From: Robertmurraya dakarensis | GTDB lineage: Bacteria; Bacillota; Bacilli; Bacillales; Cytobacillaceae | Direction: 5' to 3' | Assembly (NCBI RefSeq): GCF_900156875.1 | Contig: NZ_LT707408.1 | Location: 834,552 to 898,551 of the forward strand | DNA: 64,000 bases | In this document: positions 50,947 through 58,454 of the stretch, piece by piece | Layout of the letters: each line of letters opens with the position of its first letter | Position numbering within the stretch: position 1 is the stretch's first letter | Made by a program: the position numbers and the translations under genes | The notes under the pieces: model-generated | Told to the model about the DNA's origin: nothing | Databases searched by the model: none | The model's input: the letters and a program-made list of their open reading frames with translations, nothing else

Positions 50947-51715
50947 AGTTTTTAATGAGGGAACACCTGACGAGAAGATTGCGCTTGATCATGTCAATTT
51001 AGCGCTTGAACCAGGGGATTTTGTAACCGTCATTGGAAGTAACGGGGCAGGGAAGTCCACTTTAATGAACATGATATCTGGAAAACTCACTCCTGATATC
51101 GGTGAAGTGAAAATTGACGGAAATGATGTAACAAATATTAAAGAACATAAAAGATCCAGATTGATTGGGCGAGTATTTCAGGATCCAATGGCAGGAACAG
51201 CTCCATCGATGACCATTGAGGAAAATTTGGCGATTGCTTATGCTAGAACAGAATCGAGAGGACTTGGAAAAGGAGTCTCCAAAAAGAAACGCGATTTTTT
51301 CAAGGAAAAGCTAGAAATGCTCCATCTAAATCTTGAAAATCGTCTCCAAGCAAAGGTAGGGCTTCTTTCAGGAGGGGAACGTCAAGCGTTGTCATTATTA
51401 ATGGCGACTTTTACTGAACCTAAAATCCTTCTTTTGGATGAACATACTGCAGCATTAGACCCTTCTAGAGCTGAGCTAATAACGCATTTAACGAAGGAAA
51501 TCGTTAAAGAGTACCAATTAACCACACTAATGGTTACACATAATATGCAGCAAGCATTGGACCTTGGGAACCGCTTAATTATGATGGACAAAGGACAGAT
51601 TATTTTCCAAGCCAATGAAGGACAAAAACGGCAATTAACGGTTGAAAAGCTGTTAGAAGAGTTCCAGCGAATTCGTGGAGAGAAAATGAACAGCGATCGG
51701 GCTGTGTTGATTTAA
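50921..51715 (+). CDS. ABC transporter ATPase (TrpZ-like)
   Basis: A 264-aa ATPase. Walker A is GSNGAGKST, signature LSGGERQ, Walker B ILLLDEHTAALDP and H-loop MVTHN. TTG 50921 is taken as start because GTGGTG lies 6 nt upstream and the N-terminus (LLQLNQIYKVFNEGT) then fits the family; GTG 50909 is possible. It overlaps the permease gene by 26 nt. With the two preceding genes it forms a complete importer, probably for an aromatic amino acid or related compound. Confidence 0.85.
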   Translation: MLQLNQIYKVFNEGTPDEKIALDHVNLALEPGDFVTVIGSNGAGKSTLMNMISGKLTPDIGEVKIDGNDVTNIKEHKRSRLIGRVFQDPMAGTAPSMTIEENLAIAYARTESRGLGKGVSKKKRDFFKEKLEMLHLNLENRLQAKVGLLSGGERQALSLLMATFTEPKILLLDEHTAALDPSRAELITHLTKEIVKEYQLTTLMVTHNMQQALDLGNRLIMMDKGQIIFQANEGQKRQLTVEKLLEEFQRIRGEKMNSDRAVLI

Positions 51716-51745
51716 ATTACTTTTTTATTAAAAAGTTGGTCATTC

Positions 51746-51769
51746 AAACACATGGTTTTCCATGTGTTT
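51746..51769 (+). terminator. terminator of the TrpXYZ-like operon
   Basis: AAACACATGG/CCATGTGTTT 10-bp perfect stem, TTTT loop, then TCTTTT. Confidence 0.85.
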
Positions 51770-51790
51770 TCTTTTAATGCTAAATTATGG

Positions 51791-51818
51791 TTGATATTTT
51801 CTATAAGATTACTATACT
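51791..51818 (+). promoter_or_regulatory. promoter of azlCD
   Basis: TTGATA (51791-51796), 16 bp, TATACT (51813-51818), 58 bp before the azlC start. Confidence 0.5.
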
Positions 51819-51876
51819 ATTATTTATTGGGGATTTTTTACATATTATTTAATGAAACGAATGAGGTGATGCGACC

Positions 51877-52608
51877 ATGTCTGAAATGATTCTGCAAAAA
51901 TCGGCTACTGAATTCCGGAGAGGCTTTCAATCAGGAATCAGCATTGGAATTGGCTACTTTCCAGTGGCGATAACCTTTGGTTTATTAGCAAAAACAACGG
52001 GACTATCTATTGGGGAAACCCTGCTAATGAGCCTTGCTGTTTATGCTGGTGCGGCACAGTATATGAGCTTAAGTCTGCTGGCCCTTGGAACAGGGATCTT
52101 TGAAATTATTCTCAGTACATTTATTGTAAATATACGGCATTTCCTTATGTCTGCATCCTTAAATGAAAAAACAGAAGACGATAAACCGTTCGTAAAGGCG
52201 CTGTATGCGTTCGGGATAACGGATGAGACCTTTTCTGTTGCTGCCGTTAAAGAAGGAACCATTTCAACCGGTTATATGTTTGGTCTTAATTTGGTTGCAT
52301 ATGCGAGCTGGGGGATCTTTTCAGGTGTAGGCTTTTTAATCGGTTCCAGTTTGCCTCAAACTTTGCAGGAAAGTATGTCTGTTGCTTTATACGCGATGTT
52401 CATTGGTTTGTTAGTCCCTTCTATGAAGAAAAGCATGAAAGTCGTTTTTTTAGCTGTGTTAGCAGCATGTTTCAATATTATATTTATGAGTACTGAACTC
52501 CTTTCCAGCGGATGGGCGATTGTTCTTTCCACCTTGCTGTCAGCTATTATAGTAGAGATGATTGTGACAATGAGACATAAAGAAAGGGGGAGTGGTCATG
52601 AAGCCTGA
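51877..52608 (+). CDS. azlC: AzlC family branched-chain amino acid exporter subunit
   Basis: A 243-aa membrane protein with several hydrophobic segments. The AzlC signature is present: FRRGFQSGISIGIGYFPVAITFGLL (core GISIGIGYFPVAITFG), then LAVYAGAAQYMSL and IVNIRHFLMSASL. AzlC with AzlD exports branched-chain amino acids such as leucine and valine. ATG 51877 follows GAGGTGAT. azlD overlaps its last 11 nt. In B. subtilis the azl genes lie elsewhere, so this is a different arrangement or a paralog pair. Confidence 0.88.
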   Translation: MSEMILQKSATEFRRGFQSGISIGIGYFPVAITFGLLAKTTGLSIGETLLMSLAVYAGAAQYMSLSLLALGTGIFEIILSTFIVNIRHFLMSASLNEKTEDDKPFVKALYAFGITDETFSVAAVKEGTISTGYMFGLNLVAYASWGIFSGVGFLIGSSLPQTLQESMSVALYAMFIGLLVPSMKKSMKVVFLAVLAACFNIIFMSTELLSSGWAIVLSTLLSAIIVEMIVTMRHKERGSGHEA

Positions 52609-52903
52609 GATAGTGTGGATGATCGCAGGGATGGCTGTTGTTACATACATTCCAAGAATGCTTCCTTTCGTGTTATTTAAAGGTAAGGAATTACCAGCCT
52701 TTTTACAGGGGATTTTAAAAAATGTTCCTTACGCTACATTAGGTGCATTGATATTTCCAGGTATTTTTTTTATCCAAGAAGATATTTGGTACGGGATTCT
52801 TGGAGCTGCAGCGGCATTTATTGCTGCTTTTCTTGGTGCAAATATTATTGTAGTCATCCTAGGGGCGATCGCCGTATTATCGGTGTATTCTTACTTTTTC
52901 TAA
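52598..52903 (+). CDS. azlD: AzlD family protein
   Basis: A 101-aa membrane protein with three to four hydrophobic segments, typical of AzlD. GMAVVTYIPRMLPFVLF (core TYIPRMLPF) and LKNVPYATLGALIFPG are family landmarks. ATG 52598 has AAAGGGGGAG before it; GTG 52592 is too close to that site. It is coupled to azlC by overlap and is its small partner subunit. A strong terminator follows. Confidence 0.88.
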   Translation: MKPEIVWMIAGMAVVTYIPRMLPFVLFKGKELPAFLQGILKNVPYATLGALIFPGIFFIQEDIWYGILGAAAAFIAAFLGANIIVVILGAIAVLSVYSYFF

Positions 52904-52914
52904 TACCTGCATGG

Positions 52915-52939
52915 AGCTGGTTCTCACAGAGAACCAGCT
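52915..52939 (+). terminator. terminator after azlD
   Basis: AGCTGGTTCTC/GAGAACCAGCT 11-bp perfect stem, 3-nt loop, then TTTTT. Confidence 0.9.
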
Positions 52940-53046
52940 TTTTGTTTACTAATGTTAATTTTAAGAGATGCTAACATATAGTTCTAAATAGATGGGATAC
53001 TTACTAAAATGGATATAGAGGTTGTACAACAAGGAGGGGGAGTGAA

Positions 53047-54321
53047 ATGGCAAGAAAAATTGGTCTATATGGAATTTTAGCATATGTCATTTACGGACTA
53101 TTTTTTTATTGGTATTTGTTTTTCTTTGCAGATTCTAGTCTGCCTTTTGAATACACAGGGTCAAAAGCAGACCCAGAGACTTTCTTGAATGAACGAGAGC
53201 TCATGCTGAGTGAAGAGTATTCTAAATATCGGAATTTCTTGTTTTTCATTAGTACACCGTTTGAGTGGATTTTTTATGTGTTGATTTTGGTGACAGGCTT
53301 ATCCTCTGCATTTAAGCGGTGGTCTGAGCAGTCTTCAAAATATAAGCTTGTAAGAACTGCAATCTATGTCGTTTGGTTATCCTTTTTTGCTTTTATTGCA
53401 ACATTTCCTTTGAGTTATATCGGGTATTCATTATCGAAATCCTATAACATTTCAACTCAAACTTTTGCATCATGGATGAAAGATGAATTAATTGACTTTT
53501 GGATAAATTTTGGAACGATGTTTATTATTGTGGCTGTTCTTTATTGGCTGATGAACAAAAGTACAAAAAGATGGTGGCTTTATGCATGGCTGTTATCGGT
53601 TCCATTCACTTTATTTATGATGTTTCTTCAGCCCGTTGTTATCGATCCGCTTTACAATGATTTTTATCCATTAAAGGACAAGGAGTTAGAGACGAAAATT
53701 TTAGAACTTGCCAGCACTGCTGATATTCCAGCTGAGCATGTTTTTGAAGTGAATATGGCGGAAAAAACGAATGCGTTGAACGCCTATGTAACCGGAATTG
53801 GAGCAAATTCCCGGATTGTGTTATGGGATACGACTTTGAATAGATTAACCGACGATCAAATTCTTTTTATCATGGCCCACGAGATGGCCCATTATGTCGA
53901 GAAACATCTGTATATAGGAATAGGAGGCTATCTTCTTTTATCCTTAGTTGGTCTTTACTTAACATCACGATTTATGAATCTTATCATTCATAAGTGGGGA
54001 AAGGCATTAAAAATCCCTGCAGTTAACGACATTCGCTCTTTACCGCTGTTCCTCATGATTTTGTCAATGCTTTTGTTTGTATCAAGTCCTCTTTCGAATT
54101 TTGTTTCGCGGTATCAGGAGACGAGAGCAGATCGTTATGCTATTGAAATGACCGAGAATTCAGAGGCAGGGATAGCCACATTCCAAGAACTTACAAAAGC
54201 TGGCTTAAGTCAGGTGAATCCCCCGCTTTTAGTCAAGATCTTTCGATATGGTCATCCAACCATGTTAGAACGTATTTCGATGATTGAGGAATACGAAATT
54301 GAAAAAAGAAATCAAGAGTAA
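53047..54321 (+). CDS. yhfN: M48 family CAAX-type metalloprotease YhfN
   Basis: A 424-aa Ste24-type membrane protease with about six or seven hydrophobic segments. The zinc motif HEMAH (in MAHEMAHYVEKH) is at about residues 278-282; the third ligand Glu is in YQETRADRYAIEM. EKTNALNAYVTGIG and RIVLWDTTL are typical M48 flanks. It matches B. subtilis YhfN in length and position. It probably degrades or processes membrane proteins or peptides. ATG 53047 follows AAGGAGGGGGAG. A terminator follows. Confidence 0.92.
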   Translation: MARKIGLYGILAYVIYGLFFYWYLFFFADSSLPFEYTGSKADPETFLNERELMLSEEYSKYRNFLFFISTPFEWIFYVLILVTGLSSAFKRWSEQSSKYKLVRTAIYVVWLSFFAFIATFPLSYIGYSLSKSYNISTQTFASWMKDELIDFWINFGTMFIIVAVLYWLMNKSTKRWWLYAWLLSVPFTLFMMFLQPVVIDPLYNDFYPLKDKELETKILELASTADIPAEHVFEVNMAEKTNALNAYVTGIGANSRIVLWDTTLNRLTDDQILFIMAHEMAHYVEKHLYIGIGGYLLLSLVGLYLTSRFMNLIIHKWGKALKIPAVNDIRSLPLFLMILSMLLFVSSPLSNFVSRYQETRADRYAIEMTENSEAGIATFQELTKAGLSQVNPPLLVKIFRYGHPTMLERISMIEEYEIEKRNQE

Positions 54322-54323
54322 GC

Positions 54324-54342
54324 AAGGTCCATTTTGGGCCTT
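54324..54342 (+). terminator. terminator after yhfN
   Basis: AAGGTCC/GGGCCTT 7-bp stem (one T-G pair), ATTTT loop, T-rich tail. Confidence 0.7.
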
Positions 54343-54370
54343 TTTCCTTTTTATGAGCGGTATGGTTCAC

Positions 54371-54410
54371 GTGAAGAAGTCCCTGCCGCAATAGGCAGGG
54401 ACTTCTTCAC
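54371..54410. repeat. 17-bp perfect inverted repeat without T run
   Basis: 54371-54387 pairs perfectly with 54394-54410 (core AAGTCCCTGCC/GGCAGGGACTT) over a 6-nt loop, between convergent yhfN and yhzC. Neither strand has the T run of a normal terminator. Confidence 0.6.
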
Positions 54411-54428
54411 ATTGTCGATATAGTAATT

Positions 54429-54665
54429 CTACGTTCCAAACCTTTTGTTAAGTTCTTTAAATTGAGAGGACAACTGAAGAAATGCTTTTTTGTCTCTGTT
54501 ATCAATGGCTTGATCAATGCGTCTAGTCAACTTTTCTTTTTCAGTGTTTAACAATGCCTCAGACAAAATCATGTCAATGTAAAGATTTAAAACATACGCT
54601 TCCTTTTCCTTCTTGCGATTCATTGCACCGGATTTCATTAATTCAGAATAAGATTTTTCTTTCAT
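54429..54665 (-). CDS. yhzC: IDEAL domain protein YhzC
   Basis: A 78-aa protein. The C-terminal half is an IDEAL-type helical domain (LNLYIDMILSEALLNTEKEKL; core YIDMILSEALL, then RRIDQAIDNRDKKAF). The N-terminus is basic (KEKSYSELMKSGAMNRKKEKE). Start ATG 54665 lies after GAGGTGATTTCG; the GTG three codons earlier is part of that site. B. subtilis also has yhzC next to comK. Its function is unknown. A good promoter upstream carries a CodY-box match in its spacer. Confidence 0.88.
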   Translation of the reverse strand: MKEKSYSELMKSGAMNRKKEKEAYVLNLYIDMILSEALLNTEKEKLTRRIDQAIDNRDKKAFLQLSSQFKELNKRFGT

Positions 54666-54691
54666 CGAAATCACCTCGGATGCTTTTTTAT

Positions 54692-54720
54692 ATTATATGG
54701 AATTTTCAGAAAATAATCAA
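54692..54720 (-). promoter_or_regulatory. yhzC promoter with CodY box in the spacer
   Basis: The minus strand has TTGATT (54720-54715), 17 bp, TATAAT (54697-54692). AATTTTCAGAAAATA at 54701-54715 matches the CodY consensus AATTTTCWGAAAATT at 14 of 15 positions. It fills the spacer and touches the -35. Confidence 0.65.
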
Positions 54721-54859
54721 CAGAATTTTTAAAAAATTTAGAAAAGTTATTAAGTGAAATTTTGAATTATTTTTGAATAATTTTAAAAAAACATAAAAAA
54801 AAAATAAATTACTGATATGATAGGATAGGTTAGAAATAATTTTCACAGGAGATGAAAAA

Positions 54860-55414
54860 ATGGACCAAACGCATCATTTAGTTGATAAATATGAAATTAA
54901 TTCCTCTACTATGACCGTAATGCCATTATCATACGGCAGTAAGGTGTATTCAAAGATTTTTGAGTTTGAAGCAGAGTTTATTTCTCCTTTTAAACCACTC
55001 GAGATTATAAAAGAAAGCTGTGGGTTTTTTGGAAGTAGTTTCGAAGGCAGGAAAGAGGGAACGCGTAAGCTCACTGGAGTTACACATAAGGTCCCAATTG
55101 CAATTTCCCCTTCAAACTTTATCTACTTTTTCCCAACGAGTTCACCTGAAAATATGGACTGTATTTGGATTGCATATCATCATATATTTGATTATAAAAA
55201 AGGGGAGCAGAACAGTACCATCATAAAGTTCAAGAATAATCAATTCCTGCAAGTCCCAATTTCAACGAGTTCATTTCAAAATCAGCTTGTAAGAACAGTC
55301 ATGTTAAAGTCGAAACTGACCCAGCATATTGACGAAACCAATCAACACTCCAATTTTAAAAATTATTTAAGGATATCAACTTCTGCAGAGAAATCTAATC
55401 AATACAAACTGTAA
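54860..55414 (+). CDS. comK: competence transcription factor ComK
   Basis: A 184-aa ComK protein. Conserved pieces are YEINSSTMTVMPL at the start, PLEIIKESCGFFGSSFEGRKEGT (core CGFFGSSFEGRK), THKVPIAISPSNFIYFFPT and LPIS-type VPISTSSFQNQL. ComK activates DNA-uptake genes by binding AT-rich K-boxes in the minor groove. The upstream 140 bp is extremely A/T-rich with long A runs, as expected for autoregulation, but I could not place exact K-boxes. ATG 54860 follows ACAGGAGATG. A CodY-box match lies 145 bp upstream. Confidence 0.93.
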   Translation: MDQTHHLVDKYEINSSTMTVMPLSYGSKVYSKIFEFEAEFISPFKPLEIIKESCGFFGSSFEGRKEGTRKLTGVTHKVPIAISPSNFIYFFPTSSPENMDCIWIAYHHIFDYKKGEQNSTIIKFKNNQFLQVPISTSSFQNQLVRTVMLKSKLTQHIDETNQHSNFKNYLRISTSAEKSNQYKL

Positions 55415-55444
55415 GCGCTTTATATAACGTTAGTCTCCGAAATA

Positions 55445-55837
55445 TTAGCAGGAGTTATTTTGATTTTGAGAAGGATTTGCCCTATTGTGATTGGCAAAGT
55501 AGTAATCTAATAATTCCTGTACCTTATTTCGTATCCTTGGATTAAAGTAATTATGATGTTCTTCGTAGCCTTTATAAAAGAATGTATACATGGTGAAGGC
55601 TTCATCTCGATTTTTTTCATATACTTTCAGATTATGTTTGTTCATATACCTCTTCACTTCTGTAAGTTCCGCTTGAACCATTTTCATCGTTTTTTCGATT
55701 AGATTCAGGTAAGGTTGTTTTAGTTTGAATGGACCGTTATTAATAATGACCAAATCTTTATTTAAGATCGTGAGAAGCATTGGCAAATAAATCGCTTTTT
55801 CAATGATATCTCTATCTTCATCGGGGATTCGAGTCAT
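55445..55837 (-). CDS. yhjD: YhjD-like protein
   Basis: A 130-aa soluble helical protein resembling B. subtilis YhjD in size and position. Landmarks are IYLPMLLTILNKDL, PYLNLIEKTMKMVQAEL and YTFFYKGYEEHHNYFNPRIRNKVQELL (core KGYEEHHNYFNP). The tail is Asn/Gln-rich and ends in Cys. ATG 55837 follows GAAGGAGATAGG. It has its own sigma-A promoter with a LexA-like box just downstream, suggesting DNA-damage induction. Its function is unknown. It faces comK tail to tail, 30 bp apart. Confidence 0.8.
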   Translation of the reverse strand: MTRIPDEDRDIIEKAIYLPMLLTILNKDLVIINNGPFKLKQPYLNLIEKTMKMVQAELTEVKRYMNKHNLKVYEKNRDEAFTMYTFFYKGYEEHHNYFNPRIRNKVQELLDYYFANHNRANPSQNQNNSC

Positions 55838-55865
55838 AATCCTATCTCCTTCAGTATTTTTGTTA

Positions 55866-55916
55866 AGAACAAATGTTCGTGTTGTTAATTTTATAAAAAA
55901 ATGATCACTTTTGCAA
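55866..55916 (-). promoter_or_regulatory. yhjD promoter with LexA-like box
   Basis: The minus strand has TTGCAA (55916-55911), 17 bp, TAAAAT (55893-55888). CGAACATTTGTTCT (55879-55866) has perfect GAAC-N4-GTTC symmetry and matches 12 of 14 positions of the Bacillus LexA box, at about +3 to +16. Confidence 0.6.
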
Positions 55917-55959
55917 GTACTGTACAGTTAGACCATCACGATAAATTTAAAAAATGACC

Positions 55960-55996
55960 GCACCTTTTTTGTAATAAAAGGTGCAGTTTTATTTTT
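55960..55996 (+). terminator. terminator in the yhjD-LCP gap
   Basis: GCACCTTTT/AAAAGGTGC (55960-55968 with 55976-55984), then AGTTTTATTTTT. It is oriented for the plus strand, so it may stop comK read-through antisense to yhjD. Confidence 0.7.
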
Positions 55997-56045
55997 AAGG
56001 GTCAAGTAAATATTCCTAAATAAAATTAGAAATACAAGTTCACGT

Positions 56046-56075
56046 TTGATACCCTTAATACAAAAGTATTAATAT
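56046..56075 (+). promoter_or_regulatory. promoter of the LCP gene
   Basis: TTGATA (56046-56051), 18 bp, TAATAT (56070-56075), about 92 bp before the start codon. Confidence 0.45.
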
Positions 56076-56166
56076 GAAAGATAATAAAGAGAAACTTCTT
56101 TTAAAAAAATCAGTCATATATATAGATTGGAATGATATTATTTTTCAGAACGGAAGGTAAAAGCCA

Positions 56167-57099
56167 ATGAGATATGAACGACATAAACAAAAAAAGAAAA
56201 GAAAATGGAAGTTTTTCTTATTGATACTCTTAGTAATGATCGCGGGTGTGTTTATATATAGTTATTCCCAGTATAATCAAGGGGTTTCACAATCATTAGA
56301 GAATACTGGCGTTCCGGTAAAACAGGAAAAGTATGAGTTTAATGGGAAAAAGGATCAATACGGTGGAATAAACATTCTGCTGCTCGGAAGTGATTCAAGA
56401 GGGGAAGACAAGGCTAGGACGGATACAATCATGATTGCAAGGTACCATCCTGGCTCGGCAACATACAAGTTAATTTCGATCATGAGGGATACTTTTGTAG
56501 AGATTCCAGGTTACGGAAAAGGCAGGATTAATACTGCGTTTGCAAATGGCGGCCCTGAATTATTAAGAGAAACGATTAAGGAAAATTTTGATTTAGAAAT
56601 TCAGTATTATGCCATTGTGGATTTTGAAGGTTTTGTCCAGTTAATTGATGAGGCTTTTCCAGAAGGAGTAGAAGTAAATGTGGAGAAAAAAATGTCTCAT
56701 AATATCGGCGTTACGATTGAACCAGGACTGCAGCGTTTAGATGGTGAGCATCTTCTAGGTTATGTTCGCTTTCGGCATGATGCTATTGGAGATTTCGGAA
56801 GGGTTCAAAGGCAGCAAGAGGTTGTCCAGGAAATTGGGGACCAGCTTACAAGTCTGCAGACAATACCTAAGCTGCCAAAGTTGATTGGAGTTGTGACCCC
56901 TTTTATTAATACGAATATGAGTACCGGTGATATTTTATATATAGGGAAGGACTTTTTATCAAAAGAAAATCGCAGTATTGATACATTGAGAATACCTGTT
57001 GATGGTTCATGGGACGATGCACCAGTAAATGGGGCCTCTGTGTTGTCAATTGACCTTGAAGCAAATAAAGCAGCACTGGGTGAGTTTCTTTCTGAATAG
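56167..57099 (+). CDS. LytR-CpsA-Psr (LCP) family glycopolymer transferase
   Basis: A 310-aa LCP enzyme. A basic N-terminus (RHKQKKKRKWK) and one membrane segment (about 17-35) anchor it, with the catalytic domain outside. Signature residues are LLLGSDSRGEDKARTDTIM, SIMRDTFVEIPGYGKGRIN, and YVRFRHDAIGDFGRVQRQQ, the Arg/Asp residues that bind the pyrophosphate lipid. It attaches teichoic acid or another anionic polymer from undecaprenyl carrier to peptidoglycan, like TagT/U/V. The exact paralog cannot be assigned. ATG 56167 follows GGAAGG. Confidence 0.9.
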   Translation: MRYERHKQKKKRKWKFFLLILLVMIAGVFIYSYSQYNQGVSQSLENTGVPVKQEKYEFNGKKDQYGGINILLLGSDSRGEDKARTDTIMIARYHPGSATYKLISIMRDTFVEIPGYGKGRINTAFANGGPELLRETIKENFDLEIQYYAIVDFEGFVQLIDEAFPEGVEVNVEKKMSHNIGVTIEPGLQRLDGEHLLGYVRFRHDAIGDFGRVQRQQEVVQEIGDQLTSLQTIPKLPKLIGVVTPFINTNMSTGDILYIGKDFLSKENRSIDTLRIPVDGSWDDAPVNGASVLSIDLEANKAALGEFLSE

Positions 57100-57203
57100 A
57101 AGCTTCCATATGTTCTTGTTATAAGAAAAAAGTGTACAATAATTATTAGAAACTACTATACGGAGCAGGTCGTTTGTGCTTTTTCGTAAAAGGAGTTATT
57201 TAG

Positions 57204-57824
57204 GTGGACGTAGAATTACTGAAAGAATGGTTTACACTAGAGAATATTATGGAGTTAATCGCAGAATATCGATCATTAGGGCCTATTCCCGGAATCTTGC
57301 TTCCTTTGTTAGAGGCTTTTCTCCCCTTTTTACCATTAGTATTATTCGTAATGGCTAACGCTAACGCATTCGGATTATGGTTCGGCTTCCTTTTCTCTTG
57401 GATTGGAGCGTCGCTTGGGGCATTATTAGTATTTTTACTGATCCGTAAATACGGACAAAAAAAGTTTTTAAATGTCTTGAAAAAGCATCAAAAAGTTGAA
57501 AAGCTTATGTTATGGGTTGAAAGCCATGGGTTTGGTCCATTATTTCTGTTATTATGCTTTCCTTTTACACCATCAGCGATTGTGAATATTGTAGCCGGAT
57601 TATCGAAAATAAGCATTGCGCAGTATATGCTCGCGGTATTGACAGGAAAAATGGTTATGATTTTTACGATTAGTTTTGTTGGTCATGATGTAAGATCACT
57701 TATTACACAACCGACCCGAACCATCATTGTCGGAGTCGTTATCTTTATTTTATGGCTGGTCGGAAAACAAATTGAGAGCAGGTTAAATCAGCATCCTCAA
57801 AAAGAAAAACAAAAAAGCAACTAA
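57204..57824 (+). CDS. yhjE: TVP38/TMEM64 (DedA-like) membrane protein YhjE
   Basis: A 206-aa membrane protein of the VTT/TVP38 family with four or five hydrophobic segments. PLLEAFLPFLPLVLFVMANANAFG (core EAFLPFLPLVLF), FSWIGASLGALLVFLLIRKYG and LLLCFPFTPSAIVNIVAGLS (core FPFTPSAIVN) are family landmarks. GTG 57204 is 8 nt after AAGGAG. Position (before sipV) and size match B. subtilis YhjE. The family may move lipids across membranes. The signal peptidase gene follows after 15 bp, likely co-transcribed. Confidence 0.88.
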   Translation: MDVELLKEWFTLENIMELIAEYRSLGPIPGILLPLLEAFLPFLPLVLFVMANANAFGLWFGFLFSWIGASLGALLVFLLIRKYGQKKFLNVLKKHQKVEKLMLWVESHGFGPLFLLLCFPFTPSAIVNIVAGLSKISIAQYMLAVLTGKMVMIFTISFVGHDVRSLITQPTRTIIVGVVIFILWLVGKQIESRLNQHPQKEKQKSN

Positions 57825-57839
57825 TGATTGGAGGTGTCC

Positions 57840-58397
57840 ATGATGAATGAGGAGATAAAAAAAGAGGGCTTGGAATGGGTTAAAGCACTAGGAATTGGTT
57901 TAATTATTATCCTTTTTATACGCGTCTTTTTTTTCTCGAATTATCAGGTTGAAGGAGAATCCATGATGCCGACACTTAAAGATGGTAATTTATTGGTTGT
58001 CAACAAGATTGGCTATCAAATCAGTGACCTCGAAAGATTTGATGTTATTGTTTTTCACGCTAATAAAGATGAGGATTATGTGAAGCGTATCATTGGTTTG
58101 CCTGGCGACCGAATACAATATAAGGACGATCAATTAATAGTCAATGGCGAAAAGGTCGCAGAACCGTTCTTGGAGAAATACCGCAGTCAAACTATCATTG
58201 GAAGGCTTACAGGAGACTTCACGTTATCAGAGATTACCGGGGTTGAAACGGTGCCAGAGGGAAAACTGTTTGTATTAGGGGACAATCGTTTAGGCAGCTG
58301 GGATAGCCGCCACTTTGGATTTATTTCAGCAGATGAAGTGGTCGGTAAGGTCAATCTTCGTTACTGGCCGATAGATGAAGTAGATGTTTCGTTTTAA
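57840..58397 (+). CDS. sipV: type I signal peptidase (SipV-like)
   Basis: A 185-aa S26 peptidase. One N-terminal membrane segment (about 18-36) is followed by the catalytic Ser in VEGESMMPTL (box B), the Lys in EDYVKRIIGLPGDRI (box D) and GDNRLGSWDSRHFG (box E). It cleaves signal peptides on the outer face. Position after yhjE equals sipV of B. subtilis, but the sequence between boxes D and E is longer than in SipV and resembles SipS/SipT, so the paralog name is tentative. ATG 57840 or 57843 follows GGAGG. Confidence 0.88.
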   Translation: MMNEEIKKEGLEWVKALGIGLIIILFIRVFFFSNYQVEGESMMPTLKDGNLLVVNKIGYQISDLERFDVIVFHANKDEDYVKRIIGLPGDRIQYKDDQLIVNGEKVAEPFLEKYRSQTIIGRLTGDFTLSEITGVETVPEGKLFVLGDNRLGSWDSRHFGFISADEVVGKVNLRYWPIDEVDVSF

Positions 58398-58400
58398 TGC

Positions 58401-58448
58401 TAGACAAAGGAGGGTGAGTTTTTACTCGCTCCCCTTTGTCTATTTTTT
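58401..58448. terminator. strong terminator between sip gene and MFS gene
   Basis: An 18-bp stem with few mismatches (58401-58418 with 58425-58442, core TAGACAAAGG/CCTTTGTCTA), then TTTTTTG. It lies between convergent genes. Confidence 0.85.
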
Positions 58449-58454
58449 GTACCG

